Of a DNA stretch of 64,000 nucleotides, positions 29,788 through 41,852 are shown in pieces. This DNA comes from Comamonas sp. (lineage in GTDB: Bacteria; Pseudomonadota; Gammaproteobacteria; Burkholderiales; Burkholderiaceae_C). A program made the translations under genes and the position numbers. The stretch's first letter is position 1; the number at the start of each line of letters is the position of its first letter. The notes under the pieces were generated by a model. The model worked only from the letters and a program-made list of their open reading frames with translations, was not told the origin of the DNA and made no database searches. The DNA is taken from positions 124,001 through 188,000 of the forward strand of contig JAITLR010000013.1 in the NCBI GenBank assembly GCA_031277805.1, written 5' to 3'.

Positions 29788-30789
29788 GTGAGCGCTCTAT
29801 TGGGACAGATTCTCGATGCGCTCGGAGGAGAGCTGGTTGGAGGCGATCGCGAGATGTCCATCTCGCGTATCGCGCCGCTGGACTCCGCGAGCCACGGAGA
29901 TCTGAGCTTTTTAAGCAATCCTCGTTATCGCCAGCAGCTGGCCGCCTCACAGGCGGCCTGTGTCATTGTGGCGCCGGCGATGCGTGAGGAAGCCGCGCAG
30001 CGCGGCGCCTGCATTGTCACGGCTGATCCGTACGCCTATTTTGCGCGTGCCACGCAGTGGTGGAAGGCGCACCAGCAGGGGCGAAAGCCTAGCGGTGTTC
30101 ATCCCAGTGCCGTGGTCGATGCGTCGGCAACCGTACATGCTTCGGCCTATATCGGACCGCAATGCGTGGTGGATGCCGGTGCGGTGATTGGTGCAGACAC
30201 TGTGCTCAAGTCGCGCGTCACTGTCGGCCAAGGCTGCGTGGTGGGCGAGCGTTGCATTGTGCATTCCGGTGTGGTCATCGGTGCCGACGGCTTTGGTTTT
30301 GCGCCATCGGCAGGTCGCTGGGAAAAGATCGAGCAGCTGGGGGCGGTGCGCATTGGCAACGATGTGGAAATTGGTGCCAACACCTGCATTGATCGCGGGG
30401 CACTCGATGACACCATCATTGAAGATGGCGTCAAGATTGATAATCTGGTGCAGATCGCCCACAACGTGCACATCGGTGCGCACACGGTGATTGCGGGCAA
30501 TACCGGTATTGCCGGCAGTGCACGCATCGGACAGCATTGCCAGATCGGTGGTGCGGCCAATATTCTGGGACATCTGACGATTGCGGATGGCACGGTGATC
30601 TCGCCGACGTCCATGGTCACGCGCTCCCTGCCCAAGGCGGGCTTTTACACAGGCATCTTTCCGTTGCAAGAGAACGAGCAATGGGAAAAGAACGCTGCAA
30701 CCTTCAGGCAGCTGTATGCGCTTCGCGAGCGCGTCAAAAAGCTTGAACAAGCGCTGGCCCGGAGCCAGCAAAGCAACAACGGAAATTGA
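29788..30789 (+). CDS. lpxD: UDP-3-O-acylglucosamine N-acyltransferase
   Basis: A 333-residue enzyme adding the second hydroxyacyl chain in lipid A synthesis. After an N-terminal uridine-binding domain (about 1-100) comes a left-handed beta-helix of hexapeptide repeats (about 105-290), with the catalytic-region motif [13 protein letters not shown]-terminal helix ends the chain. Start GTG 29788; the stop overlaps the fabZ start by one base. Confidence 0.96.
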   Translation: MSALLGQILDALGGELVGGDREMSISRIAPLDSASHGDLSFLSNPRYRQQLAASQAACVIVAPAMREEAAQRGACIVTADPYAYFARATQWWKAHQQGRKPSGVHPSAVVDASATVHASAYIGPQCVVDAGAVIGADTVLKSRVTVGQGCVVGERCIVHSGVVIGADGFGFAPSAGRWEKIEQLGAVRIGNDVEIGANTCIDRGALDDTIIEDGVKIDNLVQIAHNVHIGAHTVIAGNTGIAGSARIGQHCQIGGAANILGHLTIADGTVISPTSMVTRSLPKAGFYTGIFPLQENEQWEKNAATFRQLYALRERVKKLEQALARSQQSNNGN

Positions 30790-31229
30790 TGATGGATATC
30801 CAAGAAATTCTCAAGCAACTGCCTCACCGTTACCCCTTTCTTCTGGTGGACCGCGTGCTGGAGCTTGAGCGCAACACGCGCATCAAGGCGATCAAGAACG
30901 TGACTTTCAACGAGCCGTTCTTCACCGGTCATTTTCCCGGTCGCCCTGTCATGCCTGGCGTGCTGATTCTGGAGGCTCTGGCCCAGGCTGCAGGTCTGCT
31001 GGCCTTTGATGCCATGGGGCAGGTTCCGGACGAAAACAATATCTACTATTTCGTGGGCATTGATTCCGCACGTTTCAAGCGCCCCGTGGTGCCAGGAGAC
31101 CAGCTGGCTCTGGAAATCACCATCGACCGCGTGCGCGGCGGTATCTGGAAGTTCAATGCCGTGGCCAGTGTCGATGGCGAAGTGGCTGCCGAGGCACAGC
31201 TGATGTGCACCATGCGTCACGTGGGATAA
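30789..31229 (+). CDS. fabZ: 3-hydroxyacyl-ACP dehydratase FabZ
   Basis: A 146-residue hot-dog-fold dehydratase of fatty acid elongation. The catalytic His is in [12 protein letters not shown], and the central helix has the acid residue in [28 protein letters not shown] is also conserved. Two adjacent ATG codons (30789 and 30792) could start it. It competes with LpxA for hydroxyacyl-ACP, so its place between lpxD and lpxA is metabolically meaningful. Confidence 0.96.
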   Translation: MMDIQEILKQLPHRYPFLLVDRVLELERNTRIKAIKNVTFNEPFFTGHFPGRPVMPGVLILEALAQAAGLLAFDAMGQVPDENNIYYFVGIDSARFKRPVVPGDQLALEITIDRVRGGIWKFNAVASVDGEVAAEAQLMCTMRHVG

Positions 31230-31235
31230 GCGTTG

Positions 31236-32033
31236 ATGACGGCTGTGAGTCTTATTCACCCCACCGCAGTGGTAGACCCTGCGGCGGAGCTTGATTCATC
31301 GGTATCGGTGGGGCCTTATGCCGTCATCGGGCCCAAGGTGCGCATCGCCGCCAACACCACGATTGGCGCGCACTGTGTGATCGAGGGGCACACCACCATC
31401 GGTTGTGACAACCAGATTTTTCAGTTTGCTTCGCTGGGTGCTCAGCCCCAGGACAAGAAGTACGCGGGTGAGCCCACGCGTCTGGTGATCGGTGATCGCA
31501 ACACGGTGCGTGAGTTCTGTACCTTCAACACCGGCACCGTGCAGGACCGTGGCGAGACCACGATTGGCCATGACAACTGGATCATGGCCTATGTGCACAT
31601 TGCCCATGACTGCATGGTCGGCAACAACACCATTCTGGCCAATAACGCCACGCTGGCGGGCCATGTGCATGTGGACGACTGGGCGATTCTGGGTGGCCTC
31701 ACGGGCGTGCACCAGTTCACACATATCGGTGCCCATGTGATGGCAGGTTTTGCCAGCCATATCTCGCAGGATGTGCCGCCCTTCATGATGGTGGACGGTA
31801 ATCCGCTGGCCGTGCGTGGCTTCAACGCCGAAGGCCTGCGTCGCCGTGGCTTCACGCCGGAGCGTCTGGCTGCCGTCAAGCAGATGCACAAGCTGCTCTA
31901 TCGTCAAGGCCTGACGCTGGAAGCCGCCAAGCAGGCTATTGAAAGTCTCAAGGCGGAGATGCCCGAAGCCGTGCAGGATGTGGATCATATGCTTGGCTTC
32001 CTGGCGGCATCGACTCGTGGCATTGCTCGCTGA
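31236..32033 (+). CDS. lpxA: UDP-N-acetylglucosamine acyltransferase
   Basis: A 265-residue enzyme for the first step of lipid A synthesis. Hexapeptide repeats form a left-handed beta-helix (about 1-190). The catalytic His is in [12 protein letters not shown], and [13 protein letters not shown] follows. A C-terminal helical domain ends in [10 protein letters not shown]. Start ATG 31236 is chosen over the TTG just before it. It lies seven bases after fabZ. Confidence 0.96.
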   Translation: MTAVSLIHPTAVVDPAAELDSSVSVGPYAVIGPKVRIAANTTIGAHCVIEGHTTIGCDNQIFQFASLGAQPQDKKYAGEPTRLVIGDRNTVREFCTFNTGTVQDRGETTIGHDNWIMAYVHIAHDCMVGNNTILANNATLAGHVHVDDWAILGGLTGVHQFTHIGAHVMAGFASHISQDVPPFMMVDGNPLAVRGFNAEGLRRRGFTPERLAAVKQMHKLLYRQGLTLEAAKQAIESLKAEMPEAVQDVDHMLGFLAASTRGIAR

Positions 32034-32075
32034 TAGCGTCTGCGGCTACTTTTTGCATAGCGGCTTGCGCTGACC
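32034..32075. repeat. Degenerate TAGC-type repeat between lpxA and lpxB
   Basis: TGATAGC is followed by GGCTAC, then CATAGC and GCTTGCGCTGA, the same short words seen in the other repeats of this class. The copy is eroded and the boundaries are approximate. Confidence 0.3.
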
Positions 32076-32092
32076 ACACTGAAGATTGAGAC

Positions 32093-33304
32093 GTGAATAG
32101 CTCTGAAAGCACCAGGCAGCCAGCGCAAGCAGCTGCAGATTTGATAGTGCCAAGCATTGCCATGGTGGCGGGCGAGGCATCGGGCGATCTGCTGGCTTCG
32201 CTGCTGCTCGATGGCCTGCGCCAGCGCTGGCCTCGGGTTCAATCCATGGGTATTGGTGGCGCGCAGATGCAGCAGCGTGGTTTTGAGGCCTGGTGGCAGT
32301 CAGAGCGCCTGGCTGTGCACGGCTACAGCTGGGAAGTACTGGCTCGTGTGGCCGAGCTGCTGGGCATTCGCAAAAAGCTGCGCCAGCGCCTGATTGCGCA
32401 TCCGCCTGGGGTGTTTGTCGGTGTGGATGCGCCAGACTTCAATCTGGGGCTGGAAACCTCGCTGCGTGAGGCGGGTGTCAAGACCGTGCACTTTGTCTGC
32501 CCGTCGATTTGGGCCTGGCGCGCCGACCGCGTGGAGAAAATCCGCCGCGCGGCCGATCATGTGCTGTGCATCTTTCCTTTCGAGCCCGAGTTGCTGGCCC
32601 AGCACGGCATATCGGCTACTTACGTCGGTCATCCGCTGGCCCAGGTGATTCCGCTGCATCCCGATCGCGCGGCTGCGCGCGCGCGGCTGGGCTTGCCCGA
32701 GGGCGGGCCGGTTCTGGCCTTGCTGCCCGGCAGCCGTCGCTCGGAAATACGCTATATCGCTTCTGGCTTTTTCAAGGCTGCAGCCCTTGTGCAAAAAGCG
32801 CTGCCAGCTACTAAAATCATAGTCCCCGCAGTTCCTGCACAGATCGACGAGGTACGCCGTATTGCGGCCGAGGCCGGCATGCAGGATAGGGTCATCATTG
32901 TGCAGGGCCAATCGCATGATGTGCTTGCTGCCTGTGATTGCACCTTGATCGCCAGCGGCACGGCCACACTGGAGGCCGCGCTCTACAAGCGCCCCATGGT
33001 CATCAGCTACAGCATGCATCCCTGGAGCTGGCGTTTGATGAAGCGCAAGCAGCTGCAGCCCTGGGTGGGGCTGCCCAATATTCTGTGCGGCGATTTCGTC
33101 GTGCCCGAGCTGCTGCAGGATGCGGCAACGCCCGAGGCGCTGGCTCAGGCCGCACTGGGCTGGCTCAAGGCCAGCCAGGATTCTCCTGCCACCATTGAAG
33201 CGCTGGTTGAGCGCTTCACTGCGCTACATCACGAACTGCGCCGAGACACTGCCGAATTGGCTGCCCATGCGATCGAAAAAATCATTGCCACCCCCTCTGC
33301 TTGA
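32093..33304 (+). CDS. lpxB: Lipid-A-disaccharide synthase
   Basis: A 403-residue GT19-family glycosyltransferase that joins UDP-diacylglucosamine and lipid X into the lipid A disaccharide. Conserved parts are [55 protein letters not shown] and [17 protein letters not shown]. Start GTG 32093. The coding sequence at 32798-32825 resembles an intergenic repeat also seen inside the methyltransferase gene at 34418. It overlaps rnhB by about 38 bases. Confidence 0.95.
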   Translation: MNSSESTRQPAQAAADLIVPSIAMVAGEASGDLLASLLLDGLRQRWPRVQSMGIGGAQMQQRGFEAWWQSERLAVHGYSWEVLARVAELLGIRKKLRQRLIAHPPGVFVGVDAPDFNLGLETSLREAGVKTVHFVCPSIWAWRADRVEKIRRAADHVLCIFPFEPELLAQHGISATYVGHPLAQVIPLHPDRAAARARLGLPEGGPVLALLPGSRRSEIRYIASGFFKAAALVQKALPATKIIVPAVPAQIDEVRRIAAEAGMQDRVIIVQGQSHDVLAACDCTLIASGTATLEAALYKRPMVISYSMHPWSWRLMKRKQLQPWVGLPNILCGDFVVPELLQDAATPEALAQAALGWLKASQDSPATIEALVERFTALHHELRRDTAELAAHAIEKIIATPSA

Positions 33305-33998
33305 GCAAGACTGCCTGCCCTGGCATCCGCCCGGGCTGGTTGCAGGGGTGGATGAAGCAGGGCGCGGCCCGCTGGCTGGCCCCGTGGTGGCGGCCGCAGT
33401 CATCCTTGATGACATGAAGCCCATTGCAGGTCTGAACGACTCGAAAAAGCTCACGGCCAACCGCCGCGAGGTGCTTTATGACGAGATTCGTGCCAAGGCG
33501 TTGTGCTTTTGCATAGCCCAGGCATCGGTGCAGGAGATTGACGAGATCAACATCCTCAAGGCCACCATGCTGGCCATGCGCCGCGCCGTGATGGGCTTGC
33601 GCCTCAAGCCCGTGCTGGTGCTGGTGGACGGCAATCAGCTGCCGCAGATCGATGTGCAGGCCGAAGCCATCGTCAAGGGCGACGCGCTGGTGCAGGCGAT
33701 TTCGGCAGCGTCGATTCTGGCCAAGGTCACGCGTGACCGCTGGTGCGAGCGGCTGGATGTTCAATACCCGCAATACGGCTTTGCCGCCCACAAGGGCTAT
33801 GGCACGGCTGCGCATCTGGAAGCCTTGCGCGCTCATGGGGCGACAGCCGAGCATCGACGTTCTTTTTCGCCTGTGGCCCAGGCTTTGCAAGCAGGCCCGA
33901 TCTGCGAGGGCGGCCTGGCCCAGCCCGTACTGTGCGAGAGCGGAGTCTCCGGCGTCACCTCCACGCTGATGATGTCGCAGGTGTCGCTTTACAACTGA
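33267..33998 (+). CDS. rnhB: Ribonuclease HII
   Basis: A 243-residue nuclease that cuts RNA in RNA-DNA hybrids and single ribonucleotides in DNA. The N-terminal catalytic motif [19 protein letters not shown] supplies Asp and Glu, and LVDGNQLP and [17 protein letters not shown] follow. Start ATG 33267 overlaps the lpxB end; a TTG at 33285 is an alternative. The last 40 residues extend past the usual end of the family and have no recognised role. Confidence 0.92.
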   Translation: MRSKKSLPPPLLEQDCLPWHPPGLVAGVDEAGRGPLAGPVVAAAVILDDMKPIAGLNDSKKLTANRREVLYDEIRAKALCFCIAQASVQEIDEINILKATMLAMRRAVMGLRLKPVLVLVDGNQLPQIDVQAEAIVKGDALVQAISAASILAKVTRDRWCERLDVQYPQYGFAAHKGYGTAAHLEALRAHGATAEHRRSFSPVAQALQAGPICEGGLAQPVLCESGVSGVTSTLMMSQVSLYN

Positions 33999-34100
33999 GT
34001 ACGGCTGAGGCATTTCCGAGTGCGGCCAGGGGCTGGCTCGGGCGTCTTATCTTCGAACCATGGGCTCGGTTTGCATGAGCAGGCCGGGTTTTCTTTTTAG

Positions 34101-34176
34101 GACTTATGCAAACAAGGATGCACAAGGAATATGCCCATAGGGCAAACGTCTTGCCTGAACCTGATTTGCGTAAGTC
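34101..34176 (-). repeat. 76-bp palindromic repeat, copy A (inverted)
   Basis: Its reverse complement starts GACTTACGCAAATCAGG and ends CCTTGTTTGCATAAGTC, and it aligns over the full 76 bases with copies at 46938 and 58261. The apical stem is GCCC/GGGC. It lies in the gap between rnhB and the methyltransferase gene, in the opposite orientation to the other two. Confidence 0.8.
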
Positions 34177-34202
34177 GTGCTTTTTTGCATTCAGAGGTCG
34201 AC

Positions 34203-34994
34203 ATGGCTGCAAGTCCCCAGGTCACGGAAATTCATTCGCGCGACAACGCTTTTGTCAAAGAGCTGCGTCGCCTCTCACAGGACAGCACGGCCTATCGCAA
34301 GCAGGCGCAGGTCTGGCTGGAGGGGGATCATCTGTGCCGCGCCGCATTGGCGCGTGGCCTGGCGCCCAAGGTGGCGGTGTTTGCTCAGTCCTTCTGGCCG
34401 CAAGCGCCCGAGGAATGGGCGCTGAAAGCTAGCAAAGTCATAGTGCTTGCCGATACCTTGTTTGACGAAATCAGCAGCCTGGAATCGCCGGCGCGCATGG
34501 GCTATGTGATGAATTGGGATGCGGGCGCCCAGCCGCAATCCGGCGTGTCCACCGTGGTGCTGGATCGGGTGCAGGATGCGGGCAATGTGGGCTCGATCCT
34601 GCGCAGTGCTTCGGCTTTCGGTTTCAAGCAGATCGTTGCCCTCAAGGGGACGGCCGCGTTGTGGAGCCAGAAAGTGCTGCGTGCCGGCATGGGCGCGCAT
34701 TTCGGTCTGCATCTGGTGGAGGCTGCTTCCATCGAAGATGTACAGGCTCTGCAGGTGCCTCTGATAGTGACCAGTTCCCATCAGGGGACATTGATTCATG
34801 AAGCGGATCTGCCCTGGCCCTGCGCCTGGGCCATGGGCCATGAAGGGCAGGGTGTGGGCGACGCCCTGATGCAGATGGCGCAGCACCGCATCAGCATTGC
34901 GCAGCCTGGAGGTGAGGAGTCACTCAATGTGGGGGCGGCTGCAGCGATCTGCCTGCATGCGAGCAGCGTAAGCATGCTGCGGCGCGGAGGGTAA
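34203..34994 (+). CDS. TrmH/SpoU-family RNA 2'-O-methyltransferase
   Basis: A 263-residue SPOUT methyltransferase. An N-terminal substrate-binding domain (about 1-95, SRDNAFVKELRRLSQDS) is followed by the knotted catalytic domain. Motif 1 is VLDRVQDAGNVGSILRSASA, motif 2 is MGHEGQGVGDAL, and motif 3 is SLNVGAAAAICLHA. It probably methylates rRNA; the target nucleoside cannot be told from sequence. Start ATG 34203. A repeat-like segment lies in its coding DNA at 34418-34445. Confidence 0.88.
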   Translation: MAASPQVTEIHSRDNAFVKELRRLSQDSTAYRKQAQVWLEGDHLCRAALARGLAPKVAVFAQSFWPQAPEEWALKASKVIVLADTLFDEISSLESPARMGYVMNWDAGAQPQSGVSTVVLDRVQDAGNVGSILRSASAFGFKQIVALKGTAALWSQKVLRAGMGAHFGLHLVEAASIEDVQALQVPLIVTSSHQGTLIHEADLPWPCAWAMGHEGQGVGDALMQMAQHRISIAQPGGEESLNVGAAAAICLHASSVSMLRRGG

Positions 34995-35031
34995 TCCCGC
35001 AGCGAATCACAGGGCTGAAGCGACCGAGGCT

Positions 35032-35037
35032 TATAAT
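35032..35037 (+). promoter_or_regulatory. Possible -10 box of the carAB promoter
   Basis: TATAAT in the 170-base gap between the methyltransferase gene and carA. No convincing -35 box is seen at the right distance. The leader of about 120 bases has a small GACATAAATGTC palindrome near 35092-35103. Confidence 0.4.
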
Positions 35038-35164
35038 GGGCGGCTTTCAAGCATCTTCATACGCCTAGCGACGCTTTCTCGCCATTCCCTGTAGACATAA
35101 ATGTCCCTGCACCTATGCCGGGGCTTCGTTGGGCGTAACCGTAATTAAAAAACCGGAGAACCCA

Positions 35165-36329
35165 GTGCTTTTGTCTCTCAAGGGAAACTTCCCATCCGCC
35201 ATCCTGGCGCTCGCAGACGGCACGGTCTTTATTGGCAACTCGATTGGTGCGCAAGGCACCACCGTTGGTGAAGTTGTTTTCAATACTTCACTGACCGGCT
35301 ACCAGGAAATTCTCACCGACCCCAGCTACTGCCAGCAGATCGTGACGCTCACGTATCCGCACATTGGCAACTATGGTGTCAATCCTGAAGACGTTGAAGC
35401 TGACAAGATCCATGCCGCAGGTCTCATCATCAAGAACCTGCCTTTGCTGGCCAGCAACTTCCGAAGCACGCAGACGCTGTCCGAATACCTGATCGAGGGC
35501 AAGACCGTCGCCATCGCCAACATCGACACCCGCAAGCTCACACGCCTGCTGCGTGACCAGGGTGCCCAGAATGGCGCAATCGTGGGTCTGGCAGCCGGTG
35601 AAGAAGTCACCCAGGTCAGGATCGACGAAGCCATTGCCGCTGCCAAGGCTGCGCCCGACATGAAGGGCCTGGATCTGGCCAAGGTGGTGTCCACCGAGAA
35701 GTCCTATCCCTGGAGCGAAGCCGAATGGACGCTGGGTGAAGGCTACGGCAAGCTTGAATCGCCCAAGTTCAAGGTCGTGGCCTATGACTTCGGCGTGAAG
35801 AAGAACATTCTGCGCATGCTGGCCGAGCGCGGTTGCGATGTGACCGTGGTGCCCGCCCAGACGCCCGCCAAGGATGTGCTGGCGATGAATCCCGATGGCA
35901 TCTTCCTGTCCAACGGCCCTGGCGATCCCGCCCCTTGCGACTACGCCATTGCTGCCGCACAGGAAATCATGGCCGCCAAGACGCCTTTGTTCGGCATCTG
36001 CCTGGGTCACCAGATCATGGCCCTGGCCTCCGGTGCCAAGACCTTCAAGATGCAGAACAGCCACCATGGTGCCAACCACCCCGTGAAGGACCTGGACTCC
36101 GGCCGCGTCAGCATCACCAGCCAGAACCACGGTTTTGCGGTGGAGATCGAGTCGCTGCCCGCCAACGCCCGCGCCACGCACATCAGCCTGTTTGACGGCA
36201 CGCTGCAAGGTCTGGAGCGCACCGATGTGCCTGCCTTCTGCTTCCAGGGTCACCCCGAAGCATCGCCCGGCCCCAACGATATCGGCTATCTGTTTGACCG
36301 CTTCACAGCGCTGATGGAGAAACACAACA

Positions 36330-36337
<8 letters not shown>
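35165..36337 (+). CDS. carA: Carbamoyl-phosphate synthase, small (glutaminase) subunit
   Basis: A 390-residue amidotransferase subunit that releases ammonia from glutamine for CarB. The N-terminal domain begins [16 protein letters not shown]. The class-I glutaminase domain has the nucleophile Cys279 in [10 protein letters not shown] and the His-Glu pair in [11 protein letters not shown]. Start GTG 35165 with GGAG upstream. It overlaps carB by eight bases. Unlike some Burkholderiales, no gene is inserted between carA and carB. Confidence 0.96.
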
Positions 36338-39578
<3,241 letters not shown>

Positions 39579-39601
39579 TTTGCGACACTGATGTACGTCA
39601 C

Positions 39602-39635
39602 AACCCGTGACTGCCCTGAAGGGCGGCCGGGTTTT
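39602..39635 (+). terminator. Terminator after carB
   Basis: The outer stem AACCCG/CGGGTT encloses an inner hairpin GCCC-TGAA-GGGC and ends in TTTT. Confidence 0.65.
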
Positions 39636-39662
39636 ACCGGATTTGTGCCGCGGCAAACGGGG

Positions 39663-39720
39663 CATAATGGCCGGTAATGAATTTCAACCGCCGCGCGGCA
39701 ACGTGCGGCGGTTTGCTTTT
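39663..39720 (+). promoter_or_regulatory. greA promoter -10 box and leader terminator (GraL-like)
   Basis: CATAAT at 39663-39668 is the likely -10 box. About 20 bases downstream the stem AACCGCCGC/GCGGCGGTT (39686-39713) runs into TTTGCTTTT, a terminator inside the leader. In E. coli the greA leader is terminated early in a similar place, giving GraL RNA. The arrangement here is analogous, but homology cannot be claimed from sequence alone. Confidence 0.5.
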
Positions 39721-39811
39721 GGGGCACGGGCCCCTGCTGGGCTTTGTTCGGCGGGGTCGTGCGAGAAGTGCCGTGCCATGCGCGGCGTTTACTGAATTTG
39801 GAGACTTGTCC

Positions 39812-40288
39812 ATGGCCACCATTCCCATTACCAAGCGCGGCGCTGAAAAGCTCAAGGTCGAGCTGCAACGCCTGAAGACCGTGGAGCGTCCTGCCGTCAT
39901 CCAGGCCATCGCCGAAGCCCGTGCCCAGGGCGACCTGAGCGAAAACGCCGAATACGAGTCCGCCAAGGAGCAGCAAGGCTTCATCGAGGGGCGCATCATC
40001 GAGGTGGAAGGCAAGCTGTCTGCCGCCCAGGTCATTGACCCCTCCGAGCTGGATGCCGGTGGCCGCGTGGTGTTCGGTGCGACCGTGGATCTGGAAGACG
40101 AGGACAGCGGTGCAGCCGTGACCTATCAGATCGTGGGCGAAGACGAGGCTGACCTCAAGCATGGTCTGATCAATGTCTCCAGCCCCATTGCCCGCGCTCT
40201 GATCGGCAAGGAAGAGGGTGATACCGCCGTGGTGCAGGCACCCGGTGGCGAGCGTCGTTATGAGATCGTGGGCGTAAAGTACATCTAA
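39812..40288 (+). CDS. greA: Transcript cleavage factor GreA
   Basis: A 158-residue factor that rescues backtracked RNA polymerase by stimulating cleavage of the nascent RNA. The N-terminal coiled coil (about 1-75) has the acidic tip loop in [16 protein letters not shown]. The C-terminal FKBP-like domain follows (about 80-158). Start ATG 39812 has GGAGA upstream. Its leader carries a terminator hairpin that may give feedback control. Confidence 0.96.
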   Translation: MATIPITKRGAEKLKVELQRLKTVERPAVIQAIAEARAQGDLSENAEYESAKEQQGFIEGRIIEVEGKLSAAQVIDPSELDAGGRVVFGATVDLEDEDSGAAVTYQIVGEDEADLKHGLINVSSPIARALIGKEEGDTAVVQAPGGERRYEIVGVKYI

Positions 40289-40289
40289 T

Positions 40290-40385
40290 CACCCCTGAGG
40301 CGCTGCGCGCCTTCCCCTCTCTCTGTGCGCTTCGCGCTGCGGGAGGGGACGATGCCCTCGCTGCGAGGCGGCTCTTGCTCGGCAT
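40290..40385. repeat. GC-rich triple-hairpin intergenic repeat
   Basis: Three perfect small hairpins follow each other: AGGCGC-TGC-GCGCCT (40298-40312), GCGC-TTC-GCGC (40327-40337) and CCTCG-CTG-CGAGG (40356-40368). CCCCTC and GAGGGG also pair around the middle one. I recall similar GCGC-rich elements with CTTCGCGC and CTGCGAGG words scattered in Comamonadaceae genomes. It may also help terminate greA. Confidence 0.5.
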
Positions 40386-40420
40386 CTCTGGTTTGCGCTC
40401 TGCCATGCTGAAATTTCAAC

Positions 40421-40843
40421 ATGATGTTTGAACGCTTGCCTGTTTTCTTTGCGGCTTTGTGGTGGGGTAGCCTGAGTGCCATTGGCTTTGTGGCTGTGCC
40501 CATGCTGTTTGCCAATCTGCCCACGCCTGCGTTGGCGGGCTTTATGGCGGCCAAGCTGTTTGCGGCGCAGACCTGGATTTCCATAGCATGCTGCGCACTG
40601 CTGCTGGTGTTTTCAAAGCGAAAGCATGCTGAAAAGATGGAGCAGTGGGCGCAAGCAGCTATCGGTTTTGTGATTGCGGGCATGCTGCTGGCCTTGCTTG
40701 TCCAGTACGGTGTTTCGCCCAAGATCGTGGCGCGCGAGAACCTCAAGCTCTGGCATGGTGTGGGTACGGCCATGTACGCTTTGCAGTGGCTGTGTGCGGC
40801 CCTGGTGCTGTGGCGAATCACGGGTGCCCGCAAGTCGGCTTGA
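40421..40843 (+). CDS. DUF4149 membrane protein
   Basis: A 140-residue inner-membrane protein with four predicted membrane helices (about residues 5-30, 48-65, 78-98 and 112-132). It matches the DUF4149 family by the N-terminal FFAALWWGSLSAIGFVAVP and the conserved Trp/His near the end (LWHGVGTAMYALQW). No function is established. The coding DNA near 40582-40670 contains words of the TAGC repeat type. It lies between greA and kdoO on the same strand. Confidence 0.75.
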   Translation: MMFERLPVFFAALWWGSLSAIGFVAVPMLFANLPTPALAGFMAAKLFAAQTWISIACCALLLVFSKRKHAEKMEQWAQAAIGFVIAGMLLALLVQYGVSPKIVARENLKLWHGVGTAMYALQWLCAALVLWRITGARKSA

Positions 40844-40889
40844 TCCAGACCAAAGCTGTTCAGGCAGCGGGTAGTAAACTGGCAGCGAC

Positions 40890-41774
40890 ATGGAATCTCA
40901 AATCGTAAAAATCGACGCGACCGACTGGAGCAATGTCCAGGGGCGCGATGAATGGACTGCCGCTGTCGAAACCGGCAAGGTGCTGTATTTTCCTCAGCTG
41001 ACCTTCCAGCTGACCGAGAAGGAAAAAACACTGCTGCGCCCCGATGTGCGCGATCCCAAGACGCGCAATATCAGCCTCAATGTCGATGGCTCGATCAAGG
41101 GGGTGGCGGGTGACGAAGCCACGCAGCAGCAGGTTGCCGCCATGGTGGGACGCTTTCGCGACCAGGCCACGGCCTTGATTGCTGGCCTGTTCCCCGACTA
41201 CATGCCGGTCGTGCGTATGGCTCCTACCAGCTACCGGCCTTCGCAGGTCGAAACACGTGCGCAGTCCTGGCGTGCCGACGACAAGCGCATGCATGTGGAC
41301 GCGTTTCCCTCGCGCCCCAACTATGGCGAGCGTATCTTGCGTGTCTTCACCAATGTCAACCCCGACGGCCAGCCGCGCGTCTGGCGTGTGGGTGAGCCTT
41401 TCACCGATGTGGCCAAGCGCTTTGTGCCGCGTGCCAAGCCCTATAGCGCGTTGCAGGCCAAGGCGCTGGAGCTGCTGCATGTGACCAAGTCCTATCGCAG
41501 CGAGTACGACCATCTGATGCTGCAGCTGCACGATGGCATGAAGGGCGATATGGACTATCAGCAAAATGCGCCGCAGGAGACGGTGCCGTTTGCCGCCGGT
41601 TCCACCTGGGTGTGCTTTTCCGATCAGGCCGTGCATGCGGTCATGTCGGGTCAGTACATGCTGGAGCAGACCTTGTTCCTGCCACCGGGCAGCGAATACA
41701 ACCCCGAGGCCAGCCCGCTGTCCATTCTCACGCGCATGAAGGGCCATGCCCTGGTGGATGCCAGGCACCGATAG
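40890..41774 (+). CDS. kdoO: Kdo hydroxylase (Fe(II)/2-oxoglutarate-dependent)
   Basis: A 294-residue cytosolic dioxygenase of the Kdo_hydroxylase family. It converts an inner-core Kdo residue of LPS to Ko, as known from Burkholderia and Yersinia. The iron ligands fit a facial triad: His135 and Asp137 in RMHVDAFPSR and His249 in SDQAVHAVMSG. The presence of the gene implies that this organism makes Ko-containing LPS. It ends at a bidirectional terminator. Confidence 0.82.
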   Translation: MESQIVKIDATDWSNVQGRDEWTAAVETGKVLYFPQLTFQLTEKEKTLLRPDVRDPKTRNISLNVDGSIKGVAGDEATQQQVAAMVGRFRDQATALIAGLFPDYMPVVRMAPTSYRPSQVETRAQSWRADDKRMHVDAFPSRPNYGERILRVFTNVNPDGQPRVWRVGEPFTDVAKRFVPRAKPYSALQAKALELLHVTKSYRSEYDHLMLQLHDGMKGDMDYQQNAPQETVPFAAGSTWVCFSDQAVHAVMSGQYMLEQTLFLPPGSEYNPEASPLSILTRMKGHALVDARHR

Positions 41775-41789
41775 CCGGTAGTCGGGCAA

Positions 41790-41830
41790 CAAAAAAGGCG
41801 TTGAACCCTGTGGTCAACGCCTTTTGTTTT
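41790..41830. terminator. Bidirectional terminator between kdoO and the glycosyltransferase
   Basis: The stem GGCGTTGA/TCAACGCC is flanked by six A and by TTTTGTTTT, so it can serve both convergent genes. Confidence 0.85.
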
Positions 41831-41852
41831 GGTGTTTTGTTGAGGAGCGGAA

